Below, in pieces: positions 1 through 9,959 of a stretch of 64,000 bases of DNA. The stretch comes from Datura wrightii (Eukaryota > Streptophyta > Magnoliopsida > Solanales > Solanaceae), in contig JASDFA010000010.1 in the NCBI GenBank assembly GCA_035772735.1, forward strand, positions 131,505,001 through 131,569,000, written 5' to 3'. The translations under genes were made by a program, and so were the position numbers. How positions within the stretch are numbered: the first letter of the stretch is position 1; each line of letters starts with the position of its first letter. The notes under the pieces were generated by a model. The model saw nothing but the letters and a program-made list of their open reading frames with translations, searched no databases and was not told the DNA's origin.

Positions 1-571
1 TTTAGCACAAACCTTCTCCGACCTTATAGGACAACCGGCAGAGTTTAAAAAATTAATTTTTTTTTAAAGACTTTATCGACATTGCAATTTATCAATCTTC
101 AGATCATGTTCAATACAAAAAAAGAGCAGAAAATGGTTGTTTACTTGTTAGAGAACATGTCCATAACTTGGTTGTTCTCAATTATATTGGTCATACATAC
201 CAGTTAGGGGTGACAAATGCAAATGTTTCCCAGCCAGCATCTTCTCCCATCCACCGTACAATGCGTCCATCAGCTAGTCCCGCATATGGGCCATGACCCA
301 AAATATCAAATTCTAGTGATTCAGGACCGTAAATTTCATTAATGAACTCCAAATTGCCGAGCCCTAACCGGTTATTCTTGTCTCCATTCCAATTGTCCAT
401 GACTTGTTTGTATGGTGCAATGTCATTCTTCACCGGCTTAAAGTCATTGTCCCCTACTGGACTTAAACCGAATGGATCTGCCACAAAGAAAGCGAACGCC
501 AGTGAAAGAAGAAAGTAGTGAGGATGTTGGGAAACAATTTGGCTTCTTATTAATTGGATCTTCTTCTCCAT
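1..571 (-). CDS. Strictosidine-synthase-like protein, N-terminal part (exon 1 and start of exon 2)
   Basis: Partial host gene that runs off the left edge. Exon 1 spans 571-201 (start ATG at 571) and exon 2 begins at 22, so 123 codons plus a split Trp codon are visible. A hydrophobic stretch near residues 17-33 (FLLSLAFAFFVADP) could be a signal peptide or anchor. It is followed by the family pattern GPESLEFDILGHGPYAGLADG and RIVRWMGEDAGWETFAFVTPNW (each joined in the protein), the first blade of a six-bladed beta-propeller. Splicing gives PNWSEKVCAK, as expected for this family. Known members are about 370-400 residues and act in vacuole or secretory compartments. True strictosidine synthases join tryptamine and secologanin, but most plant paralogues lack that activity, and the catalytic Glu region lies outside the window. 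Function is therefore uncertain although family membership is clear. Retrotransposon sequence starts 277 bp upstream of the ATG. Confidence 0.88.
23..200 (-). other. Intron 1 of the strictosidine-synthase-like gene
   Basis: The minus strand reads GTATGT at the donor (200 downward) and AG at 24-23, and the AT-rich interior is T-rich near the acceptor. Removing it keeps the frame and regenerates the Trp codon in PNWSEK, which is why these borders were chosen. Length is 178 bp. Confidence 0.85.
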
Positions 572-848
572 GTGAAGATCTGATAGTTATCGGTGGTTGG
601 AAAACGGGGATATGGATGGTGAAGCTTAAGCTGTTCAAACTGGAAATGTAAGATTTCACAATGTTATAGGATGAAGACATACAATGTTCATGATCCTGTT
701 GTTGTTGGAAGTAAGTTGTCCATTTGTTAGTCATGTTTTATGCATTGCTACTTCTTGTTGATAATGAAATCAAAAGCATCTGAAGAAAGTGCATAGATTT
801 TTTGGTCAACTGTAATATGATATTGAGAAGCAACCATTTGTGATGTGA
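572..848 (-). promoter_or_regulatory. Upstream region of the strictosidine-synthase-like gene
   Basis: This 277-bp stretch lies between the start codon and the first recognisable retrotransposon sequence. It should hold the 5' UTR and core promoter. A weak TATA-like CATAAAAC reads on the minus strand near 733-740; no other convincing element was seen. A minus-strand open frame (734-444) here has no recognisable family features and overlaps exon 1 in another frame, so it is not called a gene. Confidence 0.4.
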
Positions 849-1439
849 ACATAAGAATTTTTTTAATGATTCCACATAAATAATTCACTATAATAGTAAT
901 TATATACTAATCATAAATTCTTATTTTATATTACATTATATAACGTGAGAAACGAAAACATAATGCCCATGTAATTATAAATCATAAGAAAGTGAATCTT
1001 TCAGCATTAGATTTGTGAGTCTCTTTAAATCTTTGTCACTTTCCATCAATGCAATGACGTAAAAATGTAGTATTTGAACAAGGAAAATAAAAGAATAGTC
1101 TGGCTTCCCAAACTCATGGTTTAAACTCACTTATGCCGCCATCATTATTTTCATGATGGACATCAGAAACAGCTTATGCAGATCGGCAAAACAGTGAGTA
1201 AAATCCATATTGCGATTTTCCCCCGCCGAGCTCATGATCACCAGCGTCCTTTTCCTTTTCTTTAATTTTTTTTAATAAACTACAAAAATACAAGAACTTG
1301 CGACACAGAAAAATTAGCAAATATAGAATCCGCTGACATACATTTAATTTCTATGTCGTTGCCAAAAGCAAGTTCTTAAACTCTGCATATATATAATCGA
1401 TCATATACATATCCTAGATTATCTATTTAGATGCAAGTA
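849..1439 (-). repeat. Copia leader, copy 1
   Basis: This block aligns by eye with 25675-26257: both contain the run of near-identical text around the words for AATGATTCCACATAAATAAT and ATAATGCCCATGTAATTATA. Similarity stops abruptly at 849 on the gene side. It is the untranslated stretch after the primer site of a minus-strand copia element. Confidence 0.7.
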
Positions 1440-1453
1440 GGCTTTGATACCAA
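1440..1453 (-). promoter_or_regulatory. Copia primer-binding site, initiator-Met tRNA type, copy 1
   Basis: The minus strand reads TTGGTATCAAAGCC, one base from the usual plant TTGGTATCAGAGCC that pairs with the 3' end of initiator Met tRNA. It lies two bases from the LTR end, as expected for reverse-transcription priming. Confidence 0.75.
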
Positions 1454-1454
1454 T

Positions 1455-2543
1455 TGTTAGATTACATACGCAGCGAAAGCAATAATTCAGAATCATACTT
1501 GCATGTAATATAGAAAACACATAAACACATATCTTAATCAAGCATAAAATCGATACTTATCTCTTGAAGCATGACCGCAAATCAATCCTCTTGAGGTTAT
1601 TGCACAAATCGCCCCATGCGTTCTCTAGGTCTACGATCTTCTGCTATAGCCTCAAAAATCTCCAAGTAGGGAATACTTGTATGGGCAAGTACTGCTTCTC
1701 AGAAAGGTCAAAATCTTTCATCATGTTTCATGGAGGAAGAGAATCCTATTTATAACCATATTTTACGGTATAAAACCCCAGTCCCAAAATGTATAGAAAT
1801 CTTTCTCTCCAAGTAATAGTAGAATTTTCCTTCTAGAAAATCAGTTTATTTTTAACCAAAATCTCGTACGATTTTACTTCTTTTAGAAAATTGATTTCTT
1901 CCTTTCCAAGTTTATTAATAAATCAGGCATAGCAGGTTACCATGAATTTAATTAGTGAGGCTTTCAATTATGGTATTAATTCTCAAAATGAATGAATTAA
2001 CCTACCAAATCAGTTATAGATTATTCCACTAAAAATCCGTAATTGCACTCCTCGGTATAATTTAAAAATCATTCATTAAATGTTATTTAACTCTCCATGG
2101 TAAGATTACAGATACCAATTAATCGAATTAAATTTCTGACTATTCACTTTATTGACTAATTTAATCTTTTATTCAAAACGCTTAACTTATTTCATGTGAC
2201 GGATACAAAATCCATCTGCAGGGTTTTCATATGAACTTATAAGCAATCATAAAGGGGTATCATCAATCTCAAGGCCGAGACATGGATTCCATGAACTAAT
2301 TATCATTTCACAAATTTCATTTGTCATCATCCAACATATGGGAACATTTTAACTCACAAAAGATAGAGAACCAACAAACAAATTACATTAGTCATAATAA
2401 TTATATCAATATTAAGAGTATAAGTACATTTAATGATCCAGAGAATTTATTTTATTAAGTCAGATAAAATACTTATCTCTACTTGGTCCGTTCAATACAT
2501 ACAAAATGTACTAGCACAAGAAGTTAGAATTATACCATTTTCA
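1455..2543 (-). repeat. Copia LTR copy (possibly truncated)
   Basis: Plus-strand text begins TGTTAGATTACATACG and the similarity to 26273-27384 ends at 2543 with CA. Both copies share long stretches such as AAAGGGGTATCATCAAT. If the other copy truly extends to 27654, this one lacks the U3 start and is truncated on that side. A minus-strand primer site lies directly at its low-coordinate end. Confidence 0.7.
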
Positions 2544-4200
2544 TGCATCTAACTCTTACAGGCATTCTTTTTACATGATTTTCAAAATTTTTAGCCAATA
2601 AGCTCTTTGTAAAAGAAACTTGCCAAGTTATTTTCTAATGCAACTTCATCTAATAGTAATTCGTTGTAACTTATCGGTTATGTATTAATATCTTCAGGGA
2701 TTCTATGATGAAACTCTCTCAAGAGTATACACCGAACCAATCTAGGTTATCATTCTCCCACTACGACTAAGTACTATCACTACTATTGTCACACTATAAT
2801 GTTCTTGAGTTTTAATATTTTCTTCATTACCTTTCAGTATTGAAATATTAACAACTTCATATAGTGTTTGCTCAACATCACTCCCACTACTTTGAGGTAA
2901 TAAATTTCCTTACATCTATTAGCGTTTATCCCACTACATAAATGTAATGGAACGTCAATTCTGACTTCTCGATAAGATGTCTTGAACTTCTAAATTTTCA
3001 AATGACTCATTTGTTATTTCTTTGCGTAGTTCTTATATAACTAGTTTACTTCTAGGAACATGATTTATTAAAGTGTCCTTTTTCTAGAAATCTGGCATTT
3101 GTATTAGCAATTACCTTATTTTAATTTCTTTAAGACAATAAAATAAACCTCCTTTTATTTTCTTTAGATATCCAATAAACACTCAGACATTCGTTCTTAA
3201 TTCCAACTTATTTGTTTTCCCTTTTAACACATGTGATGGACAACTCCATATATGAACATGTCACAAAATGGACTTACATGAAATCCACAGTTTATAAGTG
3301 TCAAAGGTACCGACTTAGAAGGATTTAAGTAAGAATGTAATTTGAGTTTTTCAAAAGAATATCCCAAGACGAAAAAAGCAAAAATGAATAAGTCAATCAT
3401 TAATCTTGTTATCTCCATCAGAGCCTTTTTCTTTCCTCTTCTATATCAATCTATTGTAGAGTATCTGACATAGACAATTGATTGCTATCCCTCTATCTGT
3501 TAAGTGATTAATGAACTCTCCAAAGAGGTACTCGCCACTATGATCAGATCACAGTGACTTAATATATTTTTCACTATGTTTTTTCATCCACCTTAAATAC
3601 CTTGATAATTTCAAAGCATTCAAACTTATGGAGCATTAAATAAATATATTTATATCCTGAGTAATCTTCTGGGAGTGATCACATAGAATACTCAAAATCA
3701 CCTCTTGCGTGGATGCTCATTTGACTACACTAATCGGAATGGATTAATTCAAACTTATCACTAGCTTTATTTTCTTTTAAAAAGGAATATAATTTATTTC
3801 ATTTTTTCCTTCTAAACAGGACTCAAAAGATGGTAATGTCTTCACTTTCAATGAAACTTCAAGTCCATCAGTTAACCAACCTCGAAGTCCTATCCAGAAT
3901 AAATGACTTAAAAGCTGGTGGACCAGATAAGTTTCATTCAATATTAAAGAATATTTTCTCTTATGGAATAGATTAATATTACGCCGTTCAATAGAGATAT
4001 TAATAACAAAAAGGCCATGCATTTATGTATCATAAGAGATAAAAAGGTTTATCAAGTTAAATAACACAAAAGTTATAAGAAGAATAAACTGAATATCCAT
4101 CTCTTAACTGTTTAGAAACTGAAATTAAATTTCTTCCAACAAAAGGTACATATACAATGCCTTCTCTAAATTAATGTCTTATCTTTGAGAAAAAAATATA
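2544..4200 (-). pseudogene. Copia pol remnant: pre-integrase and integrase core
   Basis: Integrase copies retrotransposon cDNA into the genome; here only pieces remain. On the minus strand, VPFVGRNLISVS (about 4140-4100) and a pre-integrase zinc region ending in PSFESCLEGK (4022-3777) come first. They are followed by SDHSGEYLFGEFINHL (about 3555-3500; the family has RSDRGGEYL, holding a catalytic Asp and conserved Gly residues), and a segment with SKSVPLTLINCGF (3418-3224) matching the end of the core. Stops and frameshifts interrupt every part. The reverse transcriptase and RNase H that should follow are not visible in 3224-2544, which is only about 680 bp, so a deletion is likely. Confidence 0.7.
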
Positions 4201-4279
4201 TTCTTGAACAGTAGTAAGTGGACTGGATAAAGTCTGTTGGAATATGAGATATAACATATTAAATAGATCAGAATAAGCC

Positions 4280-5202
4280 GATAACCTGAATAATTAAAAT
4301 CAGACCGCGTTCATCAATATATATACATGCATGCATCTGAATAGTTCTATGTGAAAAATACTACTCATGCAATGTATATAAATTATGCAAGACTAATACA
4401 ATTCAAAAAGAAACAAAACTAACTCAGTTGAAGAGTAAATTCTTACTTTTAGTCAATTGTATATAATTATTGAACACTAGTTCCATTGATCTCACATGTA
4501 ACTTAGTTGGAGAGTTAATACAAGTTATCAATAACTAGTGAAGGAAAACATAATAATTGGCCGCAATGAGTCTATTTAATGGGGAAAGAAGACCAATATC
4601 AACATGTAAACTCATTACTGTTATTAATAACTAGTGATTTTATCCAGTAACAACCCACAATAAATTTATCTGTTATGTAGGAAGACCTAAAGTCAACACG
4701 TAAATTTATTATCTAACCTGCCACATGAATTAATATCGATAACCACTCACATGTCTGTCTTAAATTTTCAAAACTGATCCAACATATAAACTCAAATGGA
4801 GAGTTAATACATGCCATCAATTACTAGAAATTTTACCTAGTGAACTTGTAATAAATTTATTCGTTATGGAGAAAAACCTAAAGTCAATACGTAAATTTAT
4901 TATCTCACTTGTAATTAATAGAGGAGAGCATAGAAATTCATTCATATCACCACTTGAACATGAACAATCTATACATGATACATTGAGAATATCAATGACT
5001 TACTCAAATAAACCTATTGATAGAAGCTCTTTGTTAATCATAAATCTCAATCCATGCATAATATAATTTCACATGAAAATAAAATAGAAATCTTCAACGA
5101 CCCCAATTAAATAGATCACTTTAGCAGAAACTATTTATTAATCATGAATTCCTATTCAAATAATATAACATGCATGTGAAATAAATTAAAATAATGTATT
5201 AT
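4280..5202 (-). repeat. AT-rich diverged repeats in the copia leader
   Basis: Short diverged units recur here: GGAGAGTTAATACA with ATCAATAACTAG near 4509 and 4798, and ACCTAAAGTCAA with CGTAAATTTATTATCT near 4686 and 4876. Part of the block (4290-4640) also resembles 24326-24665 on the other side of element A. No coding signal was seen. The last five bases, 5198-5202, are the ATTAT target duplication of element A. Confidence 0.55.
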
Positions 5203-6944
5203 TGTAATACCCTAGAACCCCAAAGATCAGACCTGGGAGTTGAAATGGAGGAAAACTGGAAATTTGGCGCCAGGTCACAAAAAGAGTCATTTTGTGACCC
5301 GTGGGGTAAACCACGAGTCATGAGGAGACTCTTGGTGAGTACAAGGCTTGAGTTGAAATTTTGGGTTTTGGAAGTCCCCACGGACCTGACCACGAGTCAT
5401 GGTTAGTCACCACGATTCATGGGATGAGTCGTGGTCAATCGGTTGATATGATTTGAAATTTGGGAAGTGAAGATGACGGGTGGTGATTATGACTCGTGGT
5501 CACCAATAAAGACTCGTGAAGTCCCCTGTGATGAGCCCCAGATGAACTATTGGACAATGCACTCGGCGATTGAGACACGAGTCATGGTCTTGGGTAACGA
5601 GTCGTCCAGTCCCTCGTGGGGGCTGGCAGTCAAATATTTTCTGCGAATTTAGTAAGGGCTTTTCCGTAATTTCTATAATTCTAAGGCCTAAAATACATCA
5701 TTTTAAGCTATGAATGATGAGTTTTAAGAGGAGTAAGTTCATTTTAGGCCATTCTTACTCATGCATGAAAAGTTAGAGAGTTAGAGAGGTGATCAGGTTC
5801 TTTTTCTTCAAGTTTTCCTTCAATCTTTCATTGGGCAATCAAGGAGTGGTAAAATCAGTTCTTCCCCATGTATGTAGGGTTATGAATGGGTGAATCTGTT
5901 TACACCCATTCCCAATCTCTCCCTAAATCATGAAATTTCTATGTTCATTCTATGGGGTTTTAACGCAATGCATGAAATTCCTAATTCTCTACATGGGTAT
6001 GATCTGAATAAGTTGTTATTATTGAATTATGAATCATGGGCAAGTTTTACATTGTTTTCCATTAAAATCATGTTTCAAGCTTTATAAATTTAAATGCCCA
6101 TTTATGAGAAATTTATGAAAGTTGAGATTTATGATGAATGTTCATGTATGATGAGATATTATTGATGAAAAGAATGTTTTCAAGTTACCCGTATTTATAA
6201 TCATATTTTCAAGTGAATTGAGTATTTTCAAGCATGTAAAAAGAATTGGGCGATGCCCCCATGTTCAAGTATGATTTATGATTTATGATTTATGATGTGG
6301 ATTTCATGATTGATCAATTTATGATGTTGGCCGATTCATGGGCCCTTGATTCATGCATAAACATGTATTTAAATAGGGATCAATGATGTGAATATTTATT
6401 TATCCATGAATCTCATGAATAATGTTTATGATTTACATACGAGCCTAATGTGCATGTTTTTGGGAGAACTGTCTGGCACCGAATAGCCCGGCGTTCAAAG
6501 GACTATGCCTGTGTCTCATAACTACGTGCCACCATAGGTTTATATTGATACATTACAATGTTAATGGATCCCCTCTTTCGTGATATCACATACAGAACGT
6601 CCCCTGCCTGGCAAGCATGGGACGACTTTACCCCACTTGAGTAAGATAGTTGGGGCATAATGTAAGGTTCTATCCTGATGGTGTCGGTTATGACGAGTCC
6701 TCCCATTATTCCTCATGATTTAAGAATGGTTATATTTATATTATTTTGGCTCAAGTTATGTTTAAATGAAGCTTTTCTATGATTATTATGATTATGACTG
6801 GTTTATGAATGTTTTGATAACCTTGTGCCTTATATTACATTATGATATTTATGTGATGAGCATTTGTCCTACTCTAATGAAATTTTACATATTTGTTACC
6901 TTGCATATTAGGTACATTTCACATACTGACCGCATAGTTTATGT

Positions 6945-6963
6945 TGTATCATTTTATGATACA
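6945..6963 (+). other. Conserved LTR stem-loop 1 (type copy)
   Basis: TGTATCATTTTATGATACA has perfect 8-base arms around a 3-base loop. Counterparts in sense or antisense occur at 7793-7811, 15212-15230, 23911-23929, 28911-28929, 29570-29588, 51143-51161, 58413-58431 and 60972-60990, in LTRs of two families. Its role is unknown; it could be an RNA hairpin in the leader or a protein-binding site. Confidence 0.7.
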
Positions 6964-7095
6964 GGCTCCGATCTTCAGACCCAGCACCGTCATTAGCTCG
7001 TTCCCGGATTTAGCATCCAGTTCATTGGTGAGTCCTCATCTCCCGAGGACCAGTTGATATCAGTTATCCTTTATGTTCAGTTTTCTAGACTTGCC

Positions 7096-7126
7096 GGGTT
7101 AGTTGGGGGTGTTGTCCCATCAACCC
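7096..7126 (+). other. Conserved LTR stem-loop 2 (type copy)
   Basis: Outer arms GGGTT/AACCC and inner arms TGGG/CCCA surround the loop GGTGTTGT. Counterparts lie at 7631-7660, 15050-15079, 24062-24092, 28743-28772, 29412-29441, 50985-51014, 58255-58284 and 60816-60845. In several of them the outer arms are GAGTT/AACTC, a paired change. Function is unknown. Confidence 0.65.
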
Positions 7127-7353
7127 ATCAGATATGTTAGAGGCTTATAGACTATATGTAGTATCCAACTGTCATGTCTGAAGTGCGTTTCGCTTTCTAT
7201 GTTATGTCATGATTATACTTCCGCTATGTTATTATATTGAGTATTCCACTTTATTTGATGAAGTTAGTATGTTCATGTCATGGTCGACTTAGGGTCTCTC
7301 GGGGCTTCTTGTCCTGTTTTGCGATCCGGGTCTACGTTCGGGTCGTGACAAAC

Positions 7354-7366
7354 TTGGTATCAGACA
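7354..7366 (+). promoter_or_regulatory. Primer-binding site of element A
   Basis: TTGGTATCAGACA, matching the initiator-Met tRNA type TTGGTATCAGAGCC for its first eleven bases. It starts three bases after the LTR end. It marks the plus orientation of the element. Confidence 0.8.
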
Positions 7367-7394
7367 AATAGGTTTGAAGTGTCCTAGGATTTCT

Positions 7395-9746
7395 TGTCAC
7401 ACCCTGAGCTTACACCCTAGACAGACACGATACTTGGAGTCACAAGTAACACCAAGTCAACCCCTGGTCTATCATACACTGGCATTCTGAGTGAACAGAA
7501 AATATAGCGGAAGCTTAAAGTAACTATAAAACATTTATGAAATAGAGTTGGGTCATAAAGTTTAAAAACATCTGAGCAAAACTACAAGTCTGAGAAACCA
7601 AGTCTGTGTTTGAAAGCCTCTATAACTGATGAGTTGCTGGGACAAGCCCCTAGATAACTCCAAGTCAAAATAGAAGAAAACATAACTAAATAAAATAATC
7701 TTCGTCCTTGAATGATGAGGACTCACCAAATAGAACAACTAGAGTCTTCCGAGAGCGATCGTCTTGCGAGGTTGAGACTGAGATCCTGCAGTTGTATCAT
7801 AAAATAGTACAACATAAAAGTATGCGTCAGTACTTTGAATGAACTGAGTAAGTGAGAGAAAACATAACACAATTGAATAAGTAACTATACTGACAGACAT
7901 GCAATGACCAACTGAAACTGCTGAAGTAGAAATAACTAAAATAAACTGAGATGGTCTAAATGACCCTATATAATGGTCAAAGACATGCTTTGAATCAAAG
8001 ATACTAGTCTGAAAGACTGTACTAAACTCATAACTATACTGAGTAGTCTGAAACTATTTTGAGCTGAGCTAAGCTGAGACTGAGCTGAATTGAGCTAAAC
8101 TGAGACTGAAGTAACTACTGGAGATATAACCGACATATAGCCACATGAGCTAGACGTGGAGTCCGATGTATACACCCGATATATAGGACCCAATATACCT
8201 TGCAAGGGTATAGAGGCATGAACTAGGTGATCACAAGAGTCTGGGGCCATGAGGCCAATAAAACTATAATCTACGGTGGCAACGTAGTTCTGGGAACCTG
8301 GATGCGCTGGAACCCCGGTCCTCTCGGTGATAAGTCCTACTCCCAGTGGATAGTCCTAGACTGAATACTAAGCTGATAGCTCAAAACTGGGGCCCAAGAC
8401 CATTCAGGAATACCTATCTGAAAGCACCTTGAGAGTCTTATCGGACTGGATCCTGGAATTGGGTTCTAAGACTGGTCAGAGCTGCTTATCTGAAAGCGTC
8501 GTAACTATCTAAAGAACAAGCTATAATTTGTAACTGAGGTCCTAAAGCTGGTCAGAGCTGCTTATCTAAAAGTTTCATGACTGCTCAGTGAACCACTAAA
8601 ACTAAGTTCTGAGTCTAAATTTAATAACTGGGAGGTACTACTAACACCTCGAGAATTTTTGTAGTCAAATTGATCAGCTGACATTTCTGATTGACTCTGA
8701 GTATTCTAACATTTTGACTGAACTGCAATGAAATCAATCTAACTAAATTTTTAGCACCAACTGATAATATGGGAATCCTCAACACTAAAGGAATCAAGCA
8801 AATTCCACTGTTTAATCACTATTACAAGATTCTATATTTGTGTACGTTCAAGGACTAGGGATAAATTTCTCTTCACAAGAACACATCATTTCAGTCACAA
8901 GCTGGTGGAAAATATCCATAATTATCATAAAATAATCTTCCACATGAATTAAATGAAGTATGACTGACAATTTCTTAACATTCGACAGTTTCAGGGCTAG
9001 AACTGATAAAGAGAAGCAGGGAGAAATTTTGGGGACACAAGGAAAGAACTATTCTCTTGTTAAATTCCCACATACCTAGCTAAAACTTCCCTGAAGAAAG
9101 GAGCTTGAATGGCTGCAATGGATGAAAAACCCTAGACATTGCTTCTGAGCTTTGAGAGAAGACTAACGCAATTTCTGAGAAAATTTGAGTAGGAATGAGA
9201 GGGGGAACCATTTAACCCCTCTAAATTCCCTTAAAATATACCAAACCGACATAGTTTAGAATCTAGGAGGTTAGGAAATTACTGAAAAACACATAGAAAA
9301 TTCTCAAGAAAAACTGACTGTTAGGCCTCCAGAGGGACCTAACAGGTCGTGCCCAGTGACCACGGGTCGTCGTCACCTCTCGTGAGGTACACTGCCAAAA
9401 TCCCATAATTGTCACAACGGGGGACACCACCAGTCATGGTGTACCCAATGACTCTTGATGACCCACTCATTAGATACACTGCCTAACATTTCCCGGCCTT
9501 AAATTTGTTATTGACCATGGGTTACATCACAACTCATGGTTTTGACCACGACTCGTGGTCACACCCATGGTCACCGCAATTTCTCCAATTTTTCTTCCTA
9601 GTTCAAAGTCCTCACCATGAGTCACTGAATGACTCGTGGTCACTGCCATGGGTCACAAAATGACTCGTTTTGTGACCTGGTTTAGATTTTCCAATTTTCT
9701 CCATTTTAACTCCTTGGTCTAGTCTTTGAGTTTCAGGGGCATTACA
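7395..9746 (-). repeat. 3' LTR of element B
   Basis: Plus text starts TGTCACACCCTGAG and ends GGCATTACA, 2352 bp. Around 8060-8110 it carries a short irregular minisatellite of the unit TGAGCTAA. At 9543-9561 it has the 19-base palindrome TGACCACGACTCGTGGTCA. The stem-loops described for element A are at 7793-7811 and 7631-7660. Confidence 0.92.
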
Positions 9747-9749
9747 ATA

Positions 9750-9760
9750 TCTCCCCCTTG
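9750..9760 (-). promoter_or_regulatory. Polypurine tract of element B
   Basis: The minus strand reads CAAGGGGGAGA directly before the 3' LTR, the expected site for plus-strand cDNA priming. Confidence 0.75.
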
Positions 9761-9959
9761 GGAACATTCATCCATGAATGTTGGGAAACACGCAGCAAAG
9801 AAGAGAATGACAATCTTTGTACTCAAATACTAATCATGAAAGTTGAAAACTAACAGAAACTACCTCCGAACTGCATCACAAGTCTGAACTGAATTCACTA
9901 ATCACACATATTCATTTGTATGTAAGAAACTGGAACACACAAACTGAAAGCAGTTTTTG

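Larger units (their letters stand above)
5203..7350 (+). repeat. 5' LTR of element A
   Basis: Begins TGTAATACCC and ends GGTCGTGACA, 2148 bp. It holds palindrome-rich sequence with ACGAGTC cores (5280-5640), an AT-rich middle, the hairpin TGTATCATTTTATGATACA (6945-6963), a splice-donor-like GGTGAGT (7027-7033) and a second stem-loop (7096-7126). The primer site starts three bases downstream of its end. Confidence 0.93.

Noticed and set aside
444..734. 96-codon minus-strand open frame upstream of the strictosidine-synthase-like start
   Set aside because: It overlaps exon 1 in another frame and shows no family motif; it is best seen as 5' UTR and chance.
1440..1453. A tRNA gene at the primer-site sequences
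   Set aside because: Only the 14-18 bases complementary to the tRNA 3' end are present; no cloverleaf can be built around any of them.
6766..6996. 76-codon open frame in LTR A, with a partner at 23716-23925 and antisense relatives in H
   Set aside because: The partners differ by frameshifts and stops and the sequence is AT-rich leader; conservation is explained by LTR homology, not by coding.
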